A DNA stretch of 64,000 bases from Treponema sp. (GCA_017484285.1 JAFUTH010000006.1:62001-126000); one strand, 5' to 3'; counted from the first letter of the stretch, positions 34,447-43,900 are shown. Made by a program: numbers and translations. The notes: generated from the letters alone by a model not told the origin.

Positions 34447-35062
34447 TGAGAGATGCAAGCAAGCACACGCCTTCGACCATTGCCTCGTGCTCATGAGGTG
34501 CGATGCGCGCATACAAAGAGTCGGGTGTGTCATTAGGAAGAACAGGCACTTTTTTTTGGACAAGGATTTTGCCCGTATCGCAGCCCGAGTCGACGAGATG
34601 CACCGTGCACCCGCTCTCCGATTCGCCCGCGGCAAGCACCGCTTCATGCACATTGTGCCCCCACATGCCGACTCCGCCGAATTTGGGAAGCAGCGCCGGA
34701 TGCAGATTTATGATTCTTCCCGCATATTCGTCAATAATCGCGCCGCCGAGCACAGAAAGATAGCCCGCGAGCACAATCGCATCGACAGCATATTCACGGC
34801 ACAAAGCAAGAATTGCGTCGCTGATAGCAATGCGCTTTTCGTCACGGCTCGCTTTTTCGGCATTTTCTTTGCCAAGAACAGAAAATGGGCTTCGGATTTC
34901 GGCACGGATTCCCGCCGTTTTTGCACGCTCAAGCGCGTAGGCATTTTTTGTATTTGAAACAACGAGCACGATATGGTACGGACAGTCAGCATGCGCTTTT
35001 TCATAATCGATGAGCGCCTGTAAATTCGTTCCGCCACCGCTCACTAAAACAGCAATATTCAT
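34436..35062 (-). CDS. purN: Phosphoribosylglycinamide formyltransferase (GART)
   Basis: A 208-residue folate-dependent enzyme of purine step 3. It has AVLVSGGGTNLQALID at the start, LAGYLSVL, and the catalytic-site segment INLHPALLPKFGG, with HLVDSGCDTG later. It ends the purine run, five bases after the CHASE2 protein stop. The GAGG before it is within the upstream gene. A TAGAAT box six bases before the ATG resembles the leaderless promoters elsewhere in this window. Confidence 0.96.
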   Translation of the reverse strand: MNIAVLVSGGGTNLQALIDYEKAHADCPYHIVLVVSNTKNAYALERAKTAGIRAEIRSPFSVLGKENAEKASRDEKRIAISDAILALCREYAVDAIVLAGYLSVLGGAIIDEYAGRIINLHPALLPKFGGVGMWGHNVHEAVLAAGESESGCTVHLVDSGCDTGKILVQKKVPVLPNDTPDSLYARIAPHEHEAMVEGVCLLASLIKK

Positions 35063-35066
35063 AGTC

Positions 35067-37256
35067 TTATTCTACCTCATTTATTGATTTTATAAAATAC
35101 GCCGCAACTTTGTCGGCAGAACGACCTTCCGCAAGTTTTTTGAAAACACCAAGTGCTTTTTGCCCCTCACCGACTTGAAGTAATGCTACCGCCTTATTCC
35201 AATACATCGCATAATTCCAGAGTTTTTCATCGTCGCTGCTCCGATCCGCCAAAATTTCGCTCACCGAAAGTTTTTCACCGTCACTTTCGGCAACGTCTCC
35301 CAGTTTTCGGATTATGAAGTCATCCCGTACCCGTTCAAAGACACGCTCATTAATCAGGACACCGAAATTTCCCAGCACGCGTGAAGCGTCTTTTATCGAC
35401 ACCGCTTTTTTCCAGGAATCATCGATAATTCGATACGCCCTCTTTTCGTGAGACCCGAGGCATCCGCTCGTCACTGTGCCCGAATACACGCCGATTCTCG
35501 TCGCGATTTTCCTGTTATTGTGATTCAATATAAAAAACGCCGTGTATAAATCATCGGTCATTCCGTCAGCTTTCGGCGACTGCGGATACATATGGATGTC
35601 AGCATTGATGTCACGGTCGAGTTCTTTGAGAGAAACAGCGCACGCAACTGCATTCGCACTGTGTTTTTCTGAAGCAACAGGCGCTCCGAAAAGCGCAATG
35701 ACCTCATCGTTACGATACGACTCGACAATTCCGCCGTATTGAACGACACGCGCGCTCACCTTACCGACATAATAATTCAAAAAGGCGAGCAACTGAGTCT
35801 CATTGAGCACGGTTTCAAGAACCTGCACGTTCGCAAGCGAAGAAGCAAGCACCGTTGCCTCTGATTTTTGCCCGTCAAGCGCATACCCAGTCGGTTTTGC
35901 ACGAAGTTTCTTGCAGAGCGAATCAGGAACTGCTTGAGAAAAATTGTTTGAAAGCGCGTGATGTTTTCTTTTCGTTTCAGAAGAATACGCAATTGAGAAA
36001 AACAGTACGAAAAGAACAAACGCGCAGAGCACAATCGCGCTCACGAGCGACAGAATTCGCACGCTCGCCGAAATGACGTCCCCAGCAACAACCATATTCG
36101 CGAGGACAAAAGACTCTACGGCACGCGGAACATGCGTTTCAAATGGCGTCTTTGTAAAATCAGCGGACGAATCGGCACAGAGCGCAAAAACGCACAATGC
36201 ACCGTCCAGTTTTTCACTGAGTTTTACCCGTGCTGTCTCAATTTCTGAAAGAAAATGCCGGCAGGTTGCGAACATAGTTTCTATCGTCTGAATGTGCTCT
36301 GCATCGGAAACGGCTTCCGTAAGAACGCGCTCCTGCCTGCCCGACAGATACTGCGTCATGAGCGCATAAAACTGCTGTTTTACCGTGCGATAGTGGGCAC
36401 GGTCATTTAGCAGTGAACGTGACTGGCGGTACACAGCAAGCGGGTTCTCCGTGGGCAAATCACTAAAAAAGCCCCGCTCTTCCATCAATGAGAGATACGA
36501 AATGAATTTTTTCTCCTGAGCCGCAAGGGCTTGTAAGTCGGAGAATCGCACGGTGTTGTAGTTTTTCCATGACGCACGCGGATATTTCAAACGAATCGAG
36601 CCATCGCGCTCCCGGGGAAGTTTTATGCTTTTCGCATGAGACTCAAGTACAATCGCACTGTCAGAGACTTTTATGCTTTGTACCCCCAGAAAATCAATTG
36701 CAGAAGCTAAGGCAGCGTCCGCATAATACGCGCCGTTTTTTTTGACAAGCACAGAGTGCGTTCCTACATTCGTTTCGATATTTCCTGCCAGGAAAGCGTT
36801 CTCAGAAAATGAAGTGAGCGGAAACGAATCAATTTTGAAAAAGAGTGAAGAATGCTCAGGCGTTTTTGAATCTTCCGAGATAACCGATTTTCCCGGAATC
36901 ACGATTTTTATATTGAAGAGCGATGTTTGTTTTTCTTGTGACGTTTTTTCTTTCTGAACGAGCGAATCAACACTCACCACCGGATTTTTGAAATTCATGT
37001 CAAAAAGAAACGATTTCGCGCCCAATTCCTGCGCCAACAACATGGCATCACGGGCATTTTCAGAAGAAAGCGATGGACTTCCCACAGTCTGCAAAGAATC
37101 GTCATCGATAGGAATAAGCACAAGTGATGGCGACAAACGAGCGGGAAAAAAGCGCTGCAAGAGCGCATACACTGCCGTGTCAGCGGGCGTGAATAACAGA
37201 AGCGAAGCAATTCCGACAGCAAAGACGGCAAAAAGCACAGAAAGGACTTTTTTCAT
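35067..37256 (-). CDS. CHASE2 sensor with degenerate adenylate/guanylate-cyclase-like domain
   Basis: 729 residues. One helix at the N terminus precedes a CHASE2-like extracytoplasmic region (VLIPIDDDSLQTVG, AKSFLFDMNF). A membrane stretch of about 30 residues lies near 395-430. The C-terminal part aligns with class III cyclases (YYVGKVSARVVQYGGIVES, DEVIALFGAP, RIGVYSGTVTSGCLGS). The first metal Asp site reads LASSLAN, the second GD is ND, and the usual V-N-x-x-x-R transition-state segment reads DSWKKAVSIKD. Cyclase activity is therefore doubtful; it may bind a nucleotide or a partner. It lies between purM and purN in the purine operon. Confidence 0.8.
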   Translation of the reverse strand: MKKVLSVLFAVFAVGIASLLLFTPADTAVYALLQRFFPARLSPSLVLIPIDDDSLQTVGSPSLSSENARDAMLLAQELGAKSFLFDMNFKNPVVSVDSLVQKEKTSQEKQTSLFNIKIVIPGKSVISEDSKTPEHSSLFFKIDSFPLTSFSENAFLAGNIETNVGTHSVLVKKNGAYYADAALASAIDFLGVQSIKVSDSAIVLESHAKSIKLPRERDGSIRLKYPRASWKNYNTVRFSDLQALAAQEKKFISYLSLMEERGFFSDLPTENPLAVYRQSRSLLNDRAHYRTVKQQFYALMTQYLSGRQERVLTEAVSDAEHIQTIETMFATCRHFLSEIETARVKLSEKLDGALCVFALCADSSADFTKTPFETHVPRAVESFVLANMVVAGDVISASVRILSLVSAIVLCAFVLFVLFFSIAYSSETKRKHHALSNNFSQAVPDSLCKKLRAKPTGYALDGQKSEATVLASSLANVQVLETVLNETQLLAFLNYYVGKVSARVVQYGGIVESYRNDEVIALFGAPVASEKHSANAVACAVSLKELDRDINADIHMYPQSPKADGMTDDLYTAFFILNHNNRKIATRIGVYSGTVTSGCLGSHEKRAYRIIDDSWKKAVSIKDASRVLGNFGVLINERVFERVRDDFIIRKLGDVAESDGEKLSVSEILADRSSDDEKLWNYAMYWNKAVALLQVGEGQKALGVFKKLAEGRSADKVAAYFIKSINEVE

Positions 37257-37282
37257 ACTTCATTGTCGGAATTCTTTTGGCG

Positions 37283-38374
37283 TTAGATAAGCCGTGTTGC
37301 CTCGTGGCTGCCTTTGAGGTCTTCGCCCAAGTCTTTTTCGCTCTTTTCGACATGACCGATTTTGTAGGCTTTGAGCGGAGCCGCCCCTGCCTTTTCGTAC
37401 GGCTCTGTTTGGAAAGAAGCCGCCTTTTCGTTGAATCGCGCGATGATTGCGTCAGCGTCACTTGCTTTTACGGCGAGAATGAAGCCGATTCCCATGTTGA
37501 ATGTGCCCCACACGCCTTCTGCGTCAGCACCACGGCGGATAAGTTCATCGAAAATCGCAGGCTTTTCCCACGAATCTTTTTTGATTACAGAAACGAGATT
37601 CTTTCCTTTGGCGTACATGCGCGGAACATTCTCGTAGAAGCCGCCGCCCGTGATGTGAACCATGCCGTGAACGCTCTCGCCAAACACGGAAAGCACATCC
37701 ATAACGGGGCGCACATAAATGCGAGTGGGGGTAAGAAGCACTTCGCCGATTTTTTTGCCGTTGAAGTCTTCGTTAAAATCTTTTACCAATTTTCGGACGA
37801 GCGAATAGCCGTTTGAGTGGCAGCCCGTCGAAGAAAGACCGATTAAAACATCGCCCGCTTCGATTTTCTGCCCCGTAATCATTTTTTCTTTTTCGCCAAC
37901 GCCCACGCCGAAGCCAGCGAGGTCATATTTTCCTTCGTCGTAGAAGCCCGGCATTTCGGCAGTCTCACCACCGAGAAGCGCACAGCCCGTGTCAACGCAG
38001 CCGTCTGCAACGCCTTTCACGAGTTCGCCCGCAACTTTCGCGTCAAGTTTTCCGCACGCAACATAATCGAGGAAGAATGAAGTCTGCACGCCTGAGCAGA
38101 GGATGTCGTTTACGCTCATGGCAACGCAGTCGATTCCCACCGTGTCGTATTTTCCCATTTGGAACGCGATGTCGAGTTTTGTGCCAACGCCGTCAGTGCC
38201 TGAGACCATGACGGGATTTTTAAGACCTTTTGGAATCTCGAACATTCCGTTGAAACTTCCCAAGTCGCTCAAAAGACCGGGAATGCGGGTTCGTTTTGCA
38301 TGAACTTTGTATTCGTTTACGGCATTGTAGCCTTCTTCAACATCAACGCCAGAATCTTTGTAATTTACAGCCAT
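37283..38374 (-). CDS. purM: Phosphoribosylformylglycinamidine cyclo-ligase (AIR synthetase)
   Basis: About 363 residues with the PurM signatures YKDSGVDVEEGYNAV at the start, SGTDGVGTKLDIAF, the ATP-binding-region segment GGETAEMPGFY and HITGGGFYENVPR. It closes the imidazole ring of AIR. The ATG at 38374 with GGAG before it is preferred; a TTG four codons upstream overlaps the ribosome site. It follows purF by about 40 bases. Confidence 0.97.
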   Translation of the reverse strand: MAVNYKDSGVDVEEGYNAVNEYKVHAKRTRIPGLLSDLGSFNGMFEIPKGLKNPVMVSGTDGVGTKLDIAFQMGKYDTVGIDCVAMSVNDILCSGVQTSFFLDYVACGKLDAKVAGELVKGVADGCVDTGCALLGGETAEMPGFYDEGKYDLAGFGVGVGEKEKMITGQKIEAGDVLIGLSSTGCHSNGYSLVRKLVKDFNEDFNGKKIGEVLLTPTRIYVRPVMDVLSVFGESVHGMVHITGGGFYENVPRMYAKGKNLVSVIKKDSWEKPAIFDELIRRGADAEGVWGTFNMGIGFILAVKASDADAIIARFNEKAASFQTEPYEKAGAAPLKAYKIGHVEKSEKDLGEDLKGSHEATRLI

Positions 38375-38415
38375 TTTATTCTCCAAAAGGAATTATTTTA
38401 TAGGATTATACTAAA

Positions 38416-39888
38416 TTAGTCGTTTTCCACGCAAGCCATCGGATATTCGCCCGTAAAGCAGCCTTTGCAAAATCCGTAGCTCTCGGGATTTACGCTCTTG
38501 ACGGCTTCCATGAGACCATCGGGGCTTAAGAATGCGAGCGAATCCGCGCCTATCATCTTGCGGATTGCTTCGGTGTCGTGCTGAGCGGAAATCAATTCAC
38601 TCCGTGTGGGCGTGTTGATGCCGAAATAGCACGGAAATTTGACGGGCGGGGAAGAAATGCGGAAATGCACTTCGGTCGCTCCCGCGCGACGCAAAATCTG
38701 CACGAGGCGTTTTGAAGTCGTTCCGCGCACGATTGAGTCGTCAATGATGATGACGCGCTTTCCTTTGACATCGCAGGGAACGGCATTGAGCTTGACGAAG
38801 ACCATGTTTTCGCGCTCGCGCTGAGTGGGTGCAATAAAAGTGCGCCCGATGTATTTGTTTTTGATGATTCCCGTTGCGTAGGGAATGCCGCTTTCCTTTG
38901 CGTAGCCCACTGCCGCGCCCAAGCCAGAATCGGGAACGCCCACCACCACATCGGCGGGAACTCCGCTTTCTCGGGCGAGCTGTGCGCCAAGAGCGTACCG
39001 CGCCTGCTGAACGGGGATTCCGTCAATAATGCTGTCGGGGCGGGCAAAGTAGACATATTCAAAAATGCAGGTGCGTTTGCTCGTTCGCTCGCCGAATTCA
39101 AAGGAAAGAACACCGTCGTCGTTGATAATCACGATTTCACCGGGATTGATGTCGCGCACGAACGTTCCGTTTACCGCGTCGATTGCGCAACTTTCGCTTG
39201 CAAGAATCCAGCCCTTCTCCGTTTGACCGAGACAAAGCGGGCGGATTCCGTTGGGGTCACGAGCGCCGATTAAGCATTTGTCGGTCATGACAGTGAGCGC
39301 GAAACTGCCTTTTATCATTTGGATTGTGTCGGTGAGGGCGCGTTCCAAGCCTTTTTTGTACGAGCGGGCAATGAGTTTTACGATGACTTCGGTGTCGCTT
39401 GTGGACTGGAAGGTGCAGCCCGCGTCTTCGAGCATTTCGCGAAGCTGCTCGTAATTTATGAGCTGACCGTTATGGCAGACGGCGATTGTGCCGAGTTTTG
39501 AAGTTTGAACCATAGGCTGAGCGTTCTCGATTGTGCAACTTCCTGCCGTCGCGTAGCGCACATGCCCCACCGCAAGCCGACCCGTCAAGTTTTCAAGATG
39601 CTCGCTTTCAAAGACTTCTGCGACCGCGCCAAGATTTTTGTGAACGCGCATTTTGTTTTCATCAGTTCCGTCGCTCACGGCGATTCCTGCGCTGTCCTGT
39701 CCGCGGTGCTGGAGCGCGTAGAGCGCGTAATAGACTTGCTGTGCCGCGTTAAAGTGCTTGGCAGAATACGGCTCTGCGACAGGCTTTCCGCTCTCGTCGG
39801 TAGAAGTTTTGGCGGTCTGGAAAATTCCGACCACACCGCACTCGTCATGAAATGTGTCGTCTGTTTCTAAAAAATCTTGGTCAGTCAT
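38416..39888 (-). CDS. purF: Amidophosphoribosyltransferase
   Basis: The first committed enzyme of purine synthesis. About 490 residues. The nucleophile is Cys17 in HDECGVVGIF, implying a cleaved 16-residue propeptide as in the Bacillus type. The PRPP loop is VIIIDDSIVRGTTSKR. Cys residues near the end (YGFCKGCFTGEYPMACVEND) fit the iron-sulphur class. I chose the ATG at 39888 (GAGAG upstream) over a TTG two codons earlier. Confidence 0.97.
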   Translation of the reverse strand: MTDQDFLETDDTFHDECGVVGIFQTAKTSTDESGKPVAEPYSAKHFNAAQQVYYALYALQHRGQDSAGIAVSDGTDENKMRVHKNLGAVAEVFESEHLENLTGRLAVGHVRYATAGSCTIENAQPMVQTSKLGTIAVCHNGQLINYEQLREMLEDAGCTFQSTSDTEVIVKLIARSYKKGLERALTDTIQMIKGSFALTVMTDKCLIGARDPNGIRPLCLGQTEKGWILASESCAIDAVNGTFVRDINPGEIVIINDDGVLSFEFGERTSKRTCIFEYVYFARPDSIIDGIPVQQARYALGAQLARESGVPADVVVGVPDSGLGAAVGYAKESGIPYATGIIKNKYIGRTFIAPTQRERENMVFVKLNAVPCDVKGKRVIIIDDSIVRGTTSKRLVQILRRAGATEVHFRISSPPVKFPCYFGINTPTRSELISAQHDTEAIRKMIGADSLAFLSPDGLMEAVKSVNPESYGFCKGCFTGEYPMACVEND

Positions 39889-39927
39889 AGACAATTCTCT
39901 CTTTTCTTACGTTTGCGTTCAATACGA

Positions 39928-40425
39928 CTAAAGTTCTACATCAAGCCCGTTTGCTTTTGCGTCGTCGGCGAGTTTTTTGCGGAATGCGAGCAATTTTTCT
40001 TTTAGCTTGGGATATTTGATTGAGAGAATCTGAACGGCAAGGTACGCCGCGTTTTTTGCTGAGTTGATGCCCACGGTGGCAACGGGAATCTGCGGGGGCA
40101 TTTGCACGATTGAAAGAAGCGCGTCCATGCCGCCCAAGCCGTTTGACTTTCCGGGGGTGACGCACTCAAGAGGAACGCCAATCACGGGAAGCGTTGTAGC
40201 CCCCGCAATCACGCCGGGAAGGGCCGCAGCTAAGCCCGCGCCCGCGATAATCACCTCACAACCGTCGGCTTCGACCTGTTTGACCGTCTCATGCAAGAGC
40301 GCGCCCGCACGGTGAGCCGAAAGAATGTACGCTTTATATTCAACGCCGAATTCGCGGAGAACGTCGGCAGCCTTTTTCATTGTGTCTGTGTCAGATTTTG
40401 ACCCGAAGAAAATCGCAACTTTCAT
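39928..40425 (-). CDS. purE: PurE, class I type (N5-CAIR mutase-like)
   Basis: 165 residues from the ATG at 40425 (GAGG upstream). The sequence shows FFGSKSDTDTMKKAA, the SAHR motif, and IIAGAGLAAALPGVIAG then LPVIGVP, the class I pattern. Class II enzymes such as that of T. denticola carry SAHK and a different central segment. Class I PurE works on N5-CAIR and normally needs PurK, which is not in the window. It leads the purE-purF-purM-x-purN run. Confidence 0.95.
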   Translation of the reverse strand: MKVAIFFGSKSDTDTMKKAADVLREFGVEYKAYILSAHRAGALLHETVKQVEADGCEVIIAGAGLAAALPGVIAGATTLPVIGVPLECVTPGKSNGLGGMDALLSIVQMPPQIPVATVGINSAKNAAYLAVQILSIKYPKLKEKLLAFRKKLADDAKANGLDVEL

Positions 40426-40456
40426 AGATACCTCGAGAGAAAAGAATAGCAAAAAA

Positions 40457-40487
40457 ATTGAAAATTGAAAACGGAAAACGGGAAATT
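40457..40487. repeat. GAAAATTGAAAAC-word repeat
   Basis: A short run of TTGAAAA and CGGAAAA words in the purE-nudC divergent gap. The same words, inverted, occur at 62011-62037 at the start of a chromate-transporter gene. Confidence 0.6.
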
Positions 40488-40527
40488 ACGCTGTTAAATT
40501 TTTCTTTCTTTTTCGGAATTCCTATTT

Positions 40528-40533
40528 TATACT
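40528..40533 (+). promoter_or_regulatory. TATACT box, possible leaderless promoter of nudC
   Basis: TATACT ends six bases before the ATG at 40540, the same spacing as at ispE, deoD and the 53647 gene. No clear -35 box is seen. Confidence 0.45.
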
Positions 40534-40539
40534 GAATCC

Positions 40540-41379
40540 ATGCCGATGATTTCTAACCAGATGAATGTTTTTTGTGAGATTCACTTTATTTTCCGCGAGA
40601 ATTCGATTTTATTGCAGGGAGAATCATTGCCTGACGAAAAAATCGTGCGCAAGTGTCTTGAAATGAACGTCGCCGAGGACTGGTTCGCCGAGCTTGAGTA
40701 CGGCTACTCTGCCATGTTGCTCGAAAAAGACACGCCGAATCCAAAAGGCTGCACGGACATTCCTTTGCGCGAATTTTTCCACAAAATGCGGGGAATCGAA
40801 CGAATCAACGAGTTTGTGAGCATCACCGACGAAAACAAAAAAATCTCTGGCGCAGAACTTGCGGGTCTTGCCTCTCGCGCGCGAGGACTTTTAAACTTTA
40901 AGAACGACAAACGCTTTTGCGCAAAGTGCGGTGCGCCTTTAAAAGACGACGAATACTTTACCGCGCGCACGTGCACGCACTGCAAAAAGCAATACTTCCC
41001 GCAGCTTGAGCCGGCAATCATCACGCTTGTGAGCAAAGGAGACGAAATCTTACTCGCCCAGCACAAAAACCGGGGCGACGGCATGTATTCGTGCATCGCG
41101 GGCTTTGTCGAAATGGGCGAAACGATTGAAAACGCAGTCAAACGCGAAGTGCTTGAAGAAACGGGAATCACAGTCAAAAATATCCGCTATGTGGGAAGTC
41201 AGGCGTGGCCGTTCCCCGACCAGCTCATGCTCGCCTTCCGTGCCGAATACGAAAGCGGCGAAATCACGATTCAAGAAGATGAGCTGAGCGACGCGCAGTG
41301 GTTTAAAAGACAAACGCTGCCCAAAGTACCAGGACCGGGTAGCGTCGCTCACAATTTAATTAACGGTGAGTTTGATTGA
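40540..41379 (+). CDS. nudC: NADH pyrophosphatase / NAD-cap decapping enzyme NudC
   Basis: 279 residues. A central zinc ribbon (FCAKCGAPL ... CTHCKKQYFPQ) precedes a Nudix box (GFVEMGETIENAVKREVLEETGI, here split by name only) and SQAWPFPDQLM, close to the NudC-specific S-Q-P-W-P-F-P motif with one change. It cleaves NAD(H) and removes NAD caps from RNA. The ATG lacks a ribosome site but has a -10-like box six bases before it. Its stop abuts, with no spare base, the stop of the convergent porin-like gene. Confidence 0.94.
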   Translation: MPMISNQMNVFCEIHFIFRENSILLQGESLPDEKIVRKCLEMNVAEDWFAELEYGYSAMLLEKDTPNPKGCTDIPLREFFHKMRGIERINEFVSITDENKKISGAELAGLASRARGLLNFKNDKRFCAKCGAPLKDDEYFTARTCTHCKKQYFPQLEPAIITLVSKGDEILLAQHKNRGDGMYSCIAGFVEMGETIENAVKREVLEETGITVKNIRYVGSQAWPFPDQLMLAFRAEYESGEITIQEDELSDAQWFKRQTLPKVPGPGSVAHNLINGEFD

Positions 41380-42558
41380 TTAGAAGTGGTACTTCCAATA
41401 GACAGGAACTGCAATAGCCCAGTCTTTATCGCATGTACCAAGATCGAATGCAGCACCGATTGTGTTGTTGTCGTTGATGTCATAGTCAACAGCGAATTCA
41501 CCGAAGAGCATGGTCTCAGCGCCACCCTTTGAAGAAGAAGTCGTATCAAGCAAAACTTTTCCTGTAACAGTTGCCGTCAAGTTCTCAACCAAACCGAATG
41601 AGATTGAAGCGCCTGTATAGAAGTCATAGCCGAAGAAACCGTCCTCGCTATCATATGTAAGCGGGTTATATCCCATAGCTTTGACCCACTCGTCATCACC
41701 ACCGAGATTGTACAACACTTCAGCAGTGAGAGAGAATTTCTCAAATTCGATTGCTGCCCATGCGCTCAAGAGATTTTCATATCCAAGTCCAGCCTCAACA
41801 TGACCAACAGAAATGAGGTCGCTGAATGCACCTTTGTAGCCCCATGCATGAGCAAAACCAGCTCCAACAGTCAACGGCTCATATACGCCAAAGAGTCCAG
41901 GAGCCAAGAGATATGCGCCAATCTGTCGCTCATCACTGTCAAGAATGTCCTGAATAGAAAGGGTTGCCTCGAACAAGTCATGTGTGAAGATTGCACCAAC
42001 GCCGATATTGAAATTCTCATCTTCGCCATCATCCTCGTTTCCGTTGAGATAGTTGACAGCACCGTTAGAATAATCGCCATCAAAAGAGAACGGAGTCGTA
42101 ACACCGATGCGGAGCGCCTCAATTGGCGTAATGCTTACCGTGAAGCCTTCGCTACCGATGTTTCCTGCATAGAGGTTGTCATCGTAGACCGGGAGCAAAG
42201 AACCGTCTGAGAAGATACCAGTGTGCATACCAAATGCGAGAATGCTGAACGGGCGGAATTCAATGTACCAGTCGTTAAGCTCGCCCTGAAGACCGAAATG
42301 TTTGTCATCATGGTCATCAAGCGCAACCGTCGCTTTTACCATTGCGTCAACTTTGCCTGACGTAACTTCTGCATACATTCTTTCTTTGAGTCCCGGAACA
42401 TTAGTTTTTGTATCTGAATCACCTGTTCCGTCATCGTCATAATGGTCAACGAGAGCGTCTTCCTCATACAATTTGTTGTAGAAAGAAAGATTAATATCTG
42501 CAAAAGCAAAGCCTGTAGCGGCAGCAATTGCGACCAAACCTGCAATAATCTTTTTCAT
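41380..42558 (-). CDS. Outer-membrane beta-barrel protein, porin-like
   Basis: 392 residues. A clean signal peptide (MKKIIAGLVAIAAATGFAFA) is followed by a beta-rich body with many Gly, Asp and aromatic residues and a C-terminal YWKYHF, typical of barrel signals. Asp-rich loops (DHYDDDGTGDSD, NGNEDDGEDEN) should face outside or bind cations. A near-consensus promoter and a strong AAGGTGG ribosome site suggest high expression, as for a major surface protein. The exact family and pore substrate are not recognised. Confidence 0.75.
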   Translation of the reverse strand: MKKIIAGLVAIAAATGFAFADINLSFYNKLYEEDALVDHYDDDGTGDSDTKTNVPGLKERMYAEVTSGKVDAMVKATVALDDHDDKHFGLQGELNDWYIEFRPFSILAFGMHTGIFSDGSLLPVYDDNLYAGNIGSEGFTVSITPIEALRIGVTTPFSFDGDYSNGAVNYLNGNEDDGEDENFNIGVGAIFTHDLFEATLSIQDILDSDERQIGAYLLAPGLFGVYEPLTVGAGFAHAWGYKGAFSDLISVGHVEAGLGYENLLSAWAAIEFEKFSLTAEVLYNLGGDDEWVKAMGYNPLTYDSEDGFFGYDFYTGASISFGLVENLTATVTGKVLLDTTSSSKGGAETMLFGEFAVDYDINDNNTIGAAFDLGTCDKDWAIAVPVYWKYHF

Positions 42559-42617
42559 AAAAGACCACCTTTTTGTTTTTTATTCAGTTAGACCATGCTA
42601 ACCTAATCCTAAAACAT

Positions 42618-42646
42618 ACTGTAATAATTTTTTGGTATCGTGTCAA
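42618..42646 (-). promoter_or_regulatory. Promoter of the porin-like gene
   Basis: On the minus strand TTGACA (42646-42641), 17 bases, TACAGT (42623-42618). The leader of about 55 bases carries AAGGTGG. The rest of the 226-base gap holds two small hairpins on the side of the S1-domain gene. Confidence 0.75.
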
Positions 42647-42784
42647 TGAAACTTTTGTACTTTTTCGCATTTTTATACATTTAGCGCAAAATAAGCGCTC
42701 TTCTGCAAAACAGAATCTTGTCAGTTGCTCCAGTTTTCTTAAAGCCGCGATTTCGTTACACTATAAAAAAAGGAGTTCAAAAAC

Positions 42785-43900
42785 ATGAAAGGATTTGAGA
42801 TTGGGCAGGAAGTTGAAACGACAGTCGTGCAGATTTCCGCCGATACGGTTTTTATCGATTTGGGATTAAAAAGCGAAGGATTCGTTGAAAAGGCGGAATT
42901 TTTGGACGCAGACGGGAACTGCACCGTCAAAGAGGGCGACAAAATCAAAGTCTACTTTGTCTCGTCAAACCGCGACGAATTGCACTTCACTACGCGCTTA
43001 AAGGGCGAAAATGCCGATTCGAGCGTTCTTGAAAGCGCGTTCAATTCTGGCTTGCCCGTTGAAGGGAATGTCACCGCTGAAATCAAGGGCGGGTTTGAAG
43101 TCAAAATCGGAACAAGCCGCGCGTTCTGCCCCTACTCGCAGATGGGCTACAAAAATCGCTTGGAGATGAGCGAGTATGTCGGTCGCAGCATGACGTTCGT
43201 AATCACGGAATTCAAAAACGAAGGAAAGAATATCATTGTCTCAAACCGCAAGGTCGAAGAAAATGCCGAAACAGAAAAAGTGAATTCACTTTCTGAAAAA
43301 CTCACTGTAGGAAGCGTTGTGACGGGCGAAGTAAAATCGTTGCAGAGCTACGGCGCGTTCATCGATTTGAACGGATTCCAAGCCCTGCTCCCGATTTCAG
43401 AAATTTCGCACGCACGAGTGAACGATGTTTCAGAAGTGTTGAGCGTCGGTCAGAAAATCGAGGCTAAAATCATCAAGGCGGAATGGAACACAAATAAGCC
43501 TGAGCGGTCAAAAGTCTCTCTGAGCATGAAAGAGCTTGAAAAAGACCCGTGGGATGAAGTTTCTTCTCTCGCAATCGGCGAAAAATTCACGGGAAAAATC
43601 GTGAGAATTGCTCAATTCGGCTTGTTCGTGAACTTGCGCCCCGGAATTGACGGACTCGTGCATGTTTCCCTCTTGCGCGATGTGAACGACAAAACGAACT
43701 TGAACAAGAAATTCAAAGTCGGTGACGAAATGGATGTCGTGATTCAGAAAATCGACGCCGCCGAAAAGCGAATCAGCCTCGCCCCCGCCGCCGCAAGCGA
43801 CGAGCAGGAAGACGACGCAAGCGAATATCTCAAAAAGCAAGACAGCGCAGACGATGGAGACACCTACAATCCATTTGCCGCGTTGCTGAAAAAGAAATAA
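42785..43900 (+). CDS. S1-domain RNA-binding protein (ribosomal S1-like, four repeats)
   Basis: 371 residues made of four S1 repeats at about 1-75, 90-160, 172-245 and 262-335. The third and fourth are the most typical (VKSLQSYGAFIDLNGFQALLP; FGLFVNLRPGIDGLVHVS). An acidic tail ends in AALLKKK. It should bind RNA, perhaps on the ribosome, but is shorter than a six-repeat S1 and may be a paralogue. AAGGAG lies nine bases before the ATG. A rod-like bidirectional terminator follows. Confidence 0.85.
   Translation: MKGFEIGQEVETTVVQISADTVFIDLGLKSEGFVEKAEFLDADGNCTVKEGDKIKVYFVSSNRDELHFTTRLKGENADSSVLESAFNSGLPVEGNVTAEIKGGFEVKIGTSRAFCPYSQMGYKNRLEMSEYVGRSMTFVITEFKNEGKNIIVSNRKVEENAETEKVNSLSEKLTVGSVVTGEVKSLQSYGAFIDLNGFQALLPISEISHARVNDVSEVLSVGQKIEAKIIKAEWNTNKPERSKVSLSMKELEKDPWDEVSSLAIGEKFTGKIVRIAQFGLFVNLRPGIDGLVHVSLLRDVNDKTNLNKKFKVGDEMDVVIQKIDAAEKRISLAPAAASDEQEDDASEYLKKQDSADDGDTYNPFAALLKKK

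Noticed and set aside
39928-40425. PurE as class II AIR carboxylase, expected from T. denticola
   Set aside because: The residues SAHR and AGAG-x-AAALPG follow the class I pattern.
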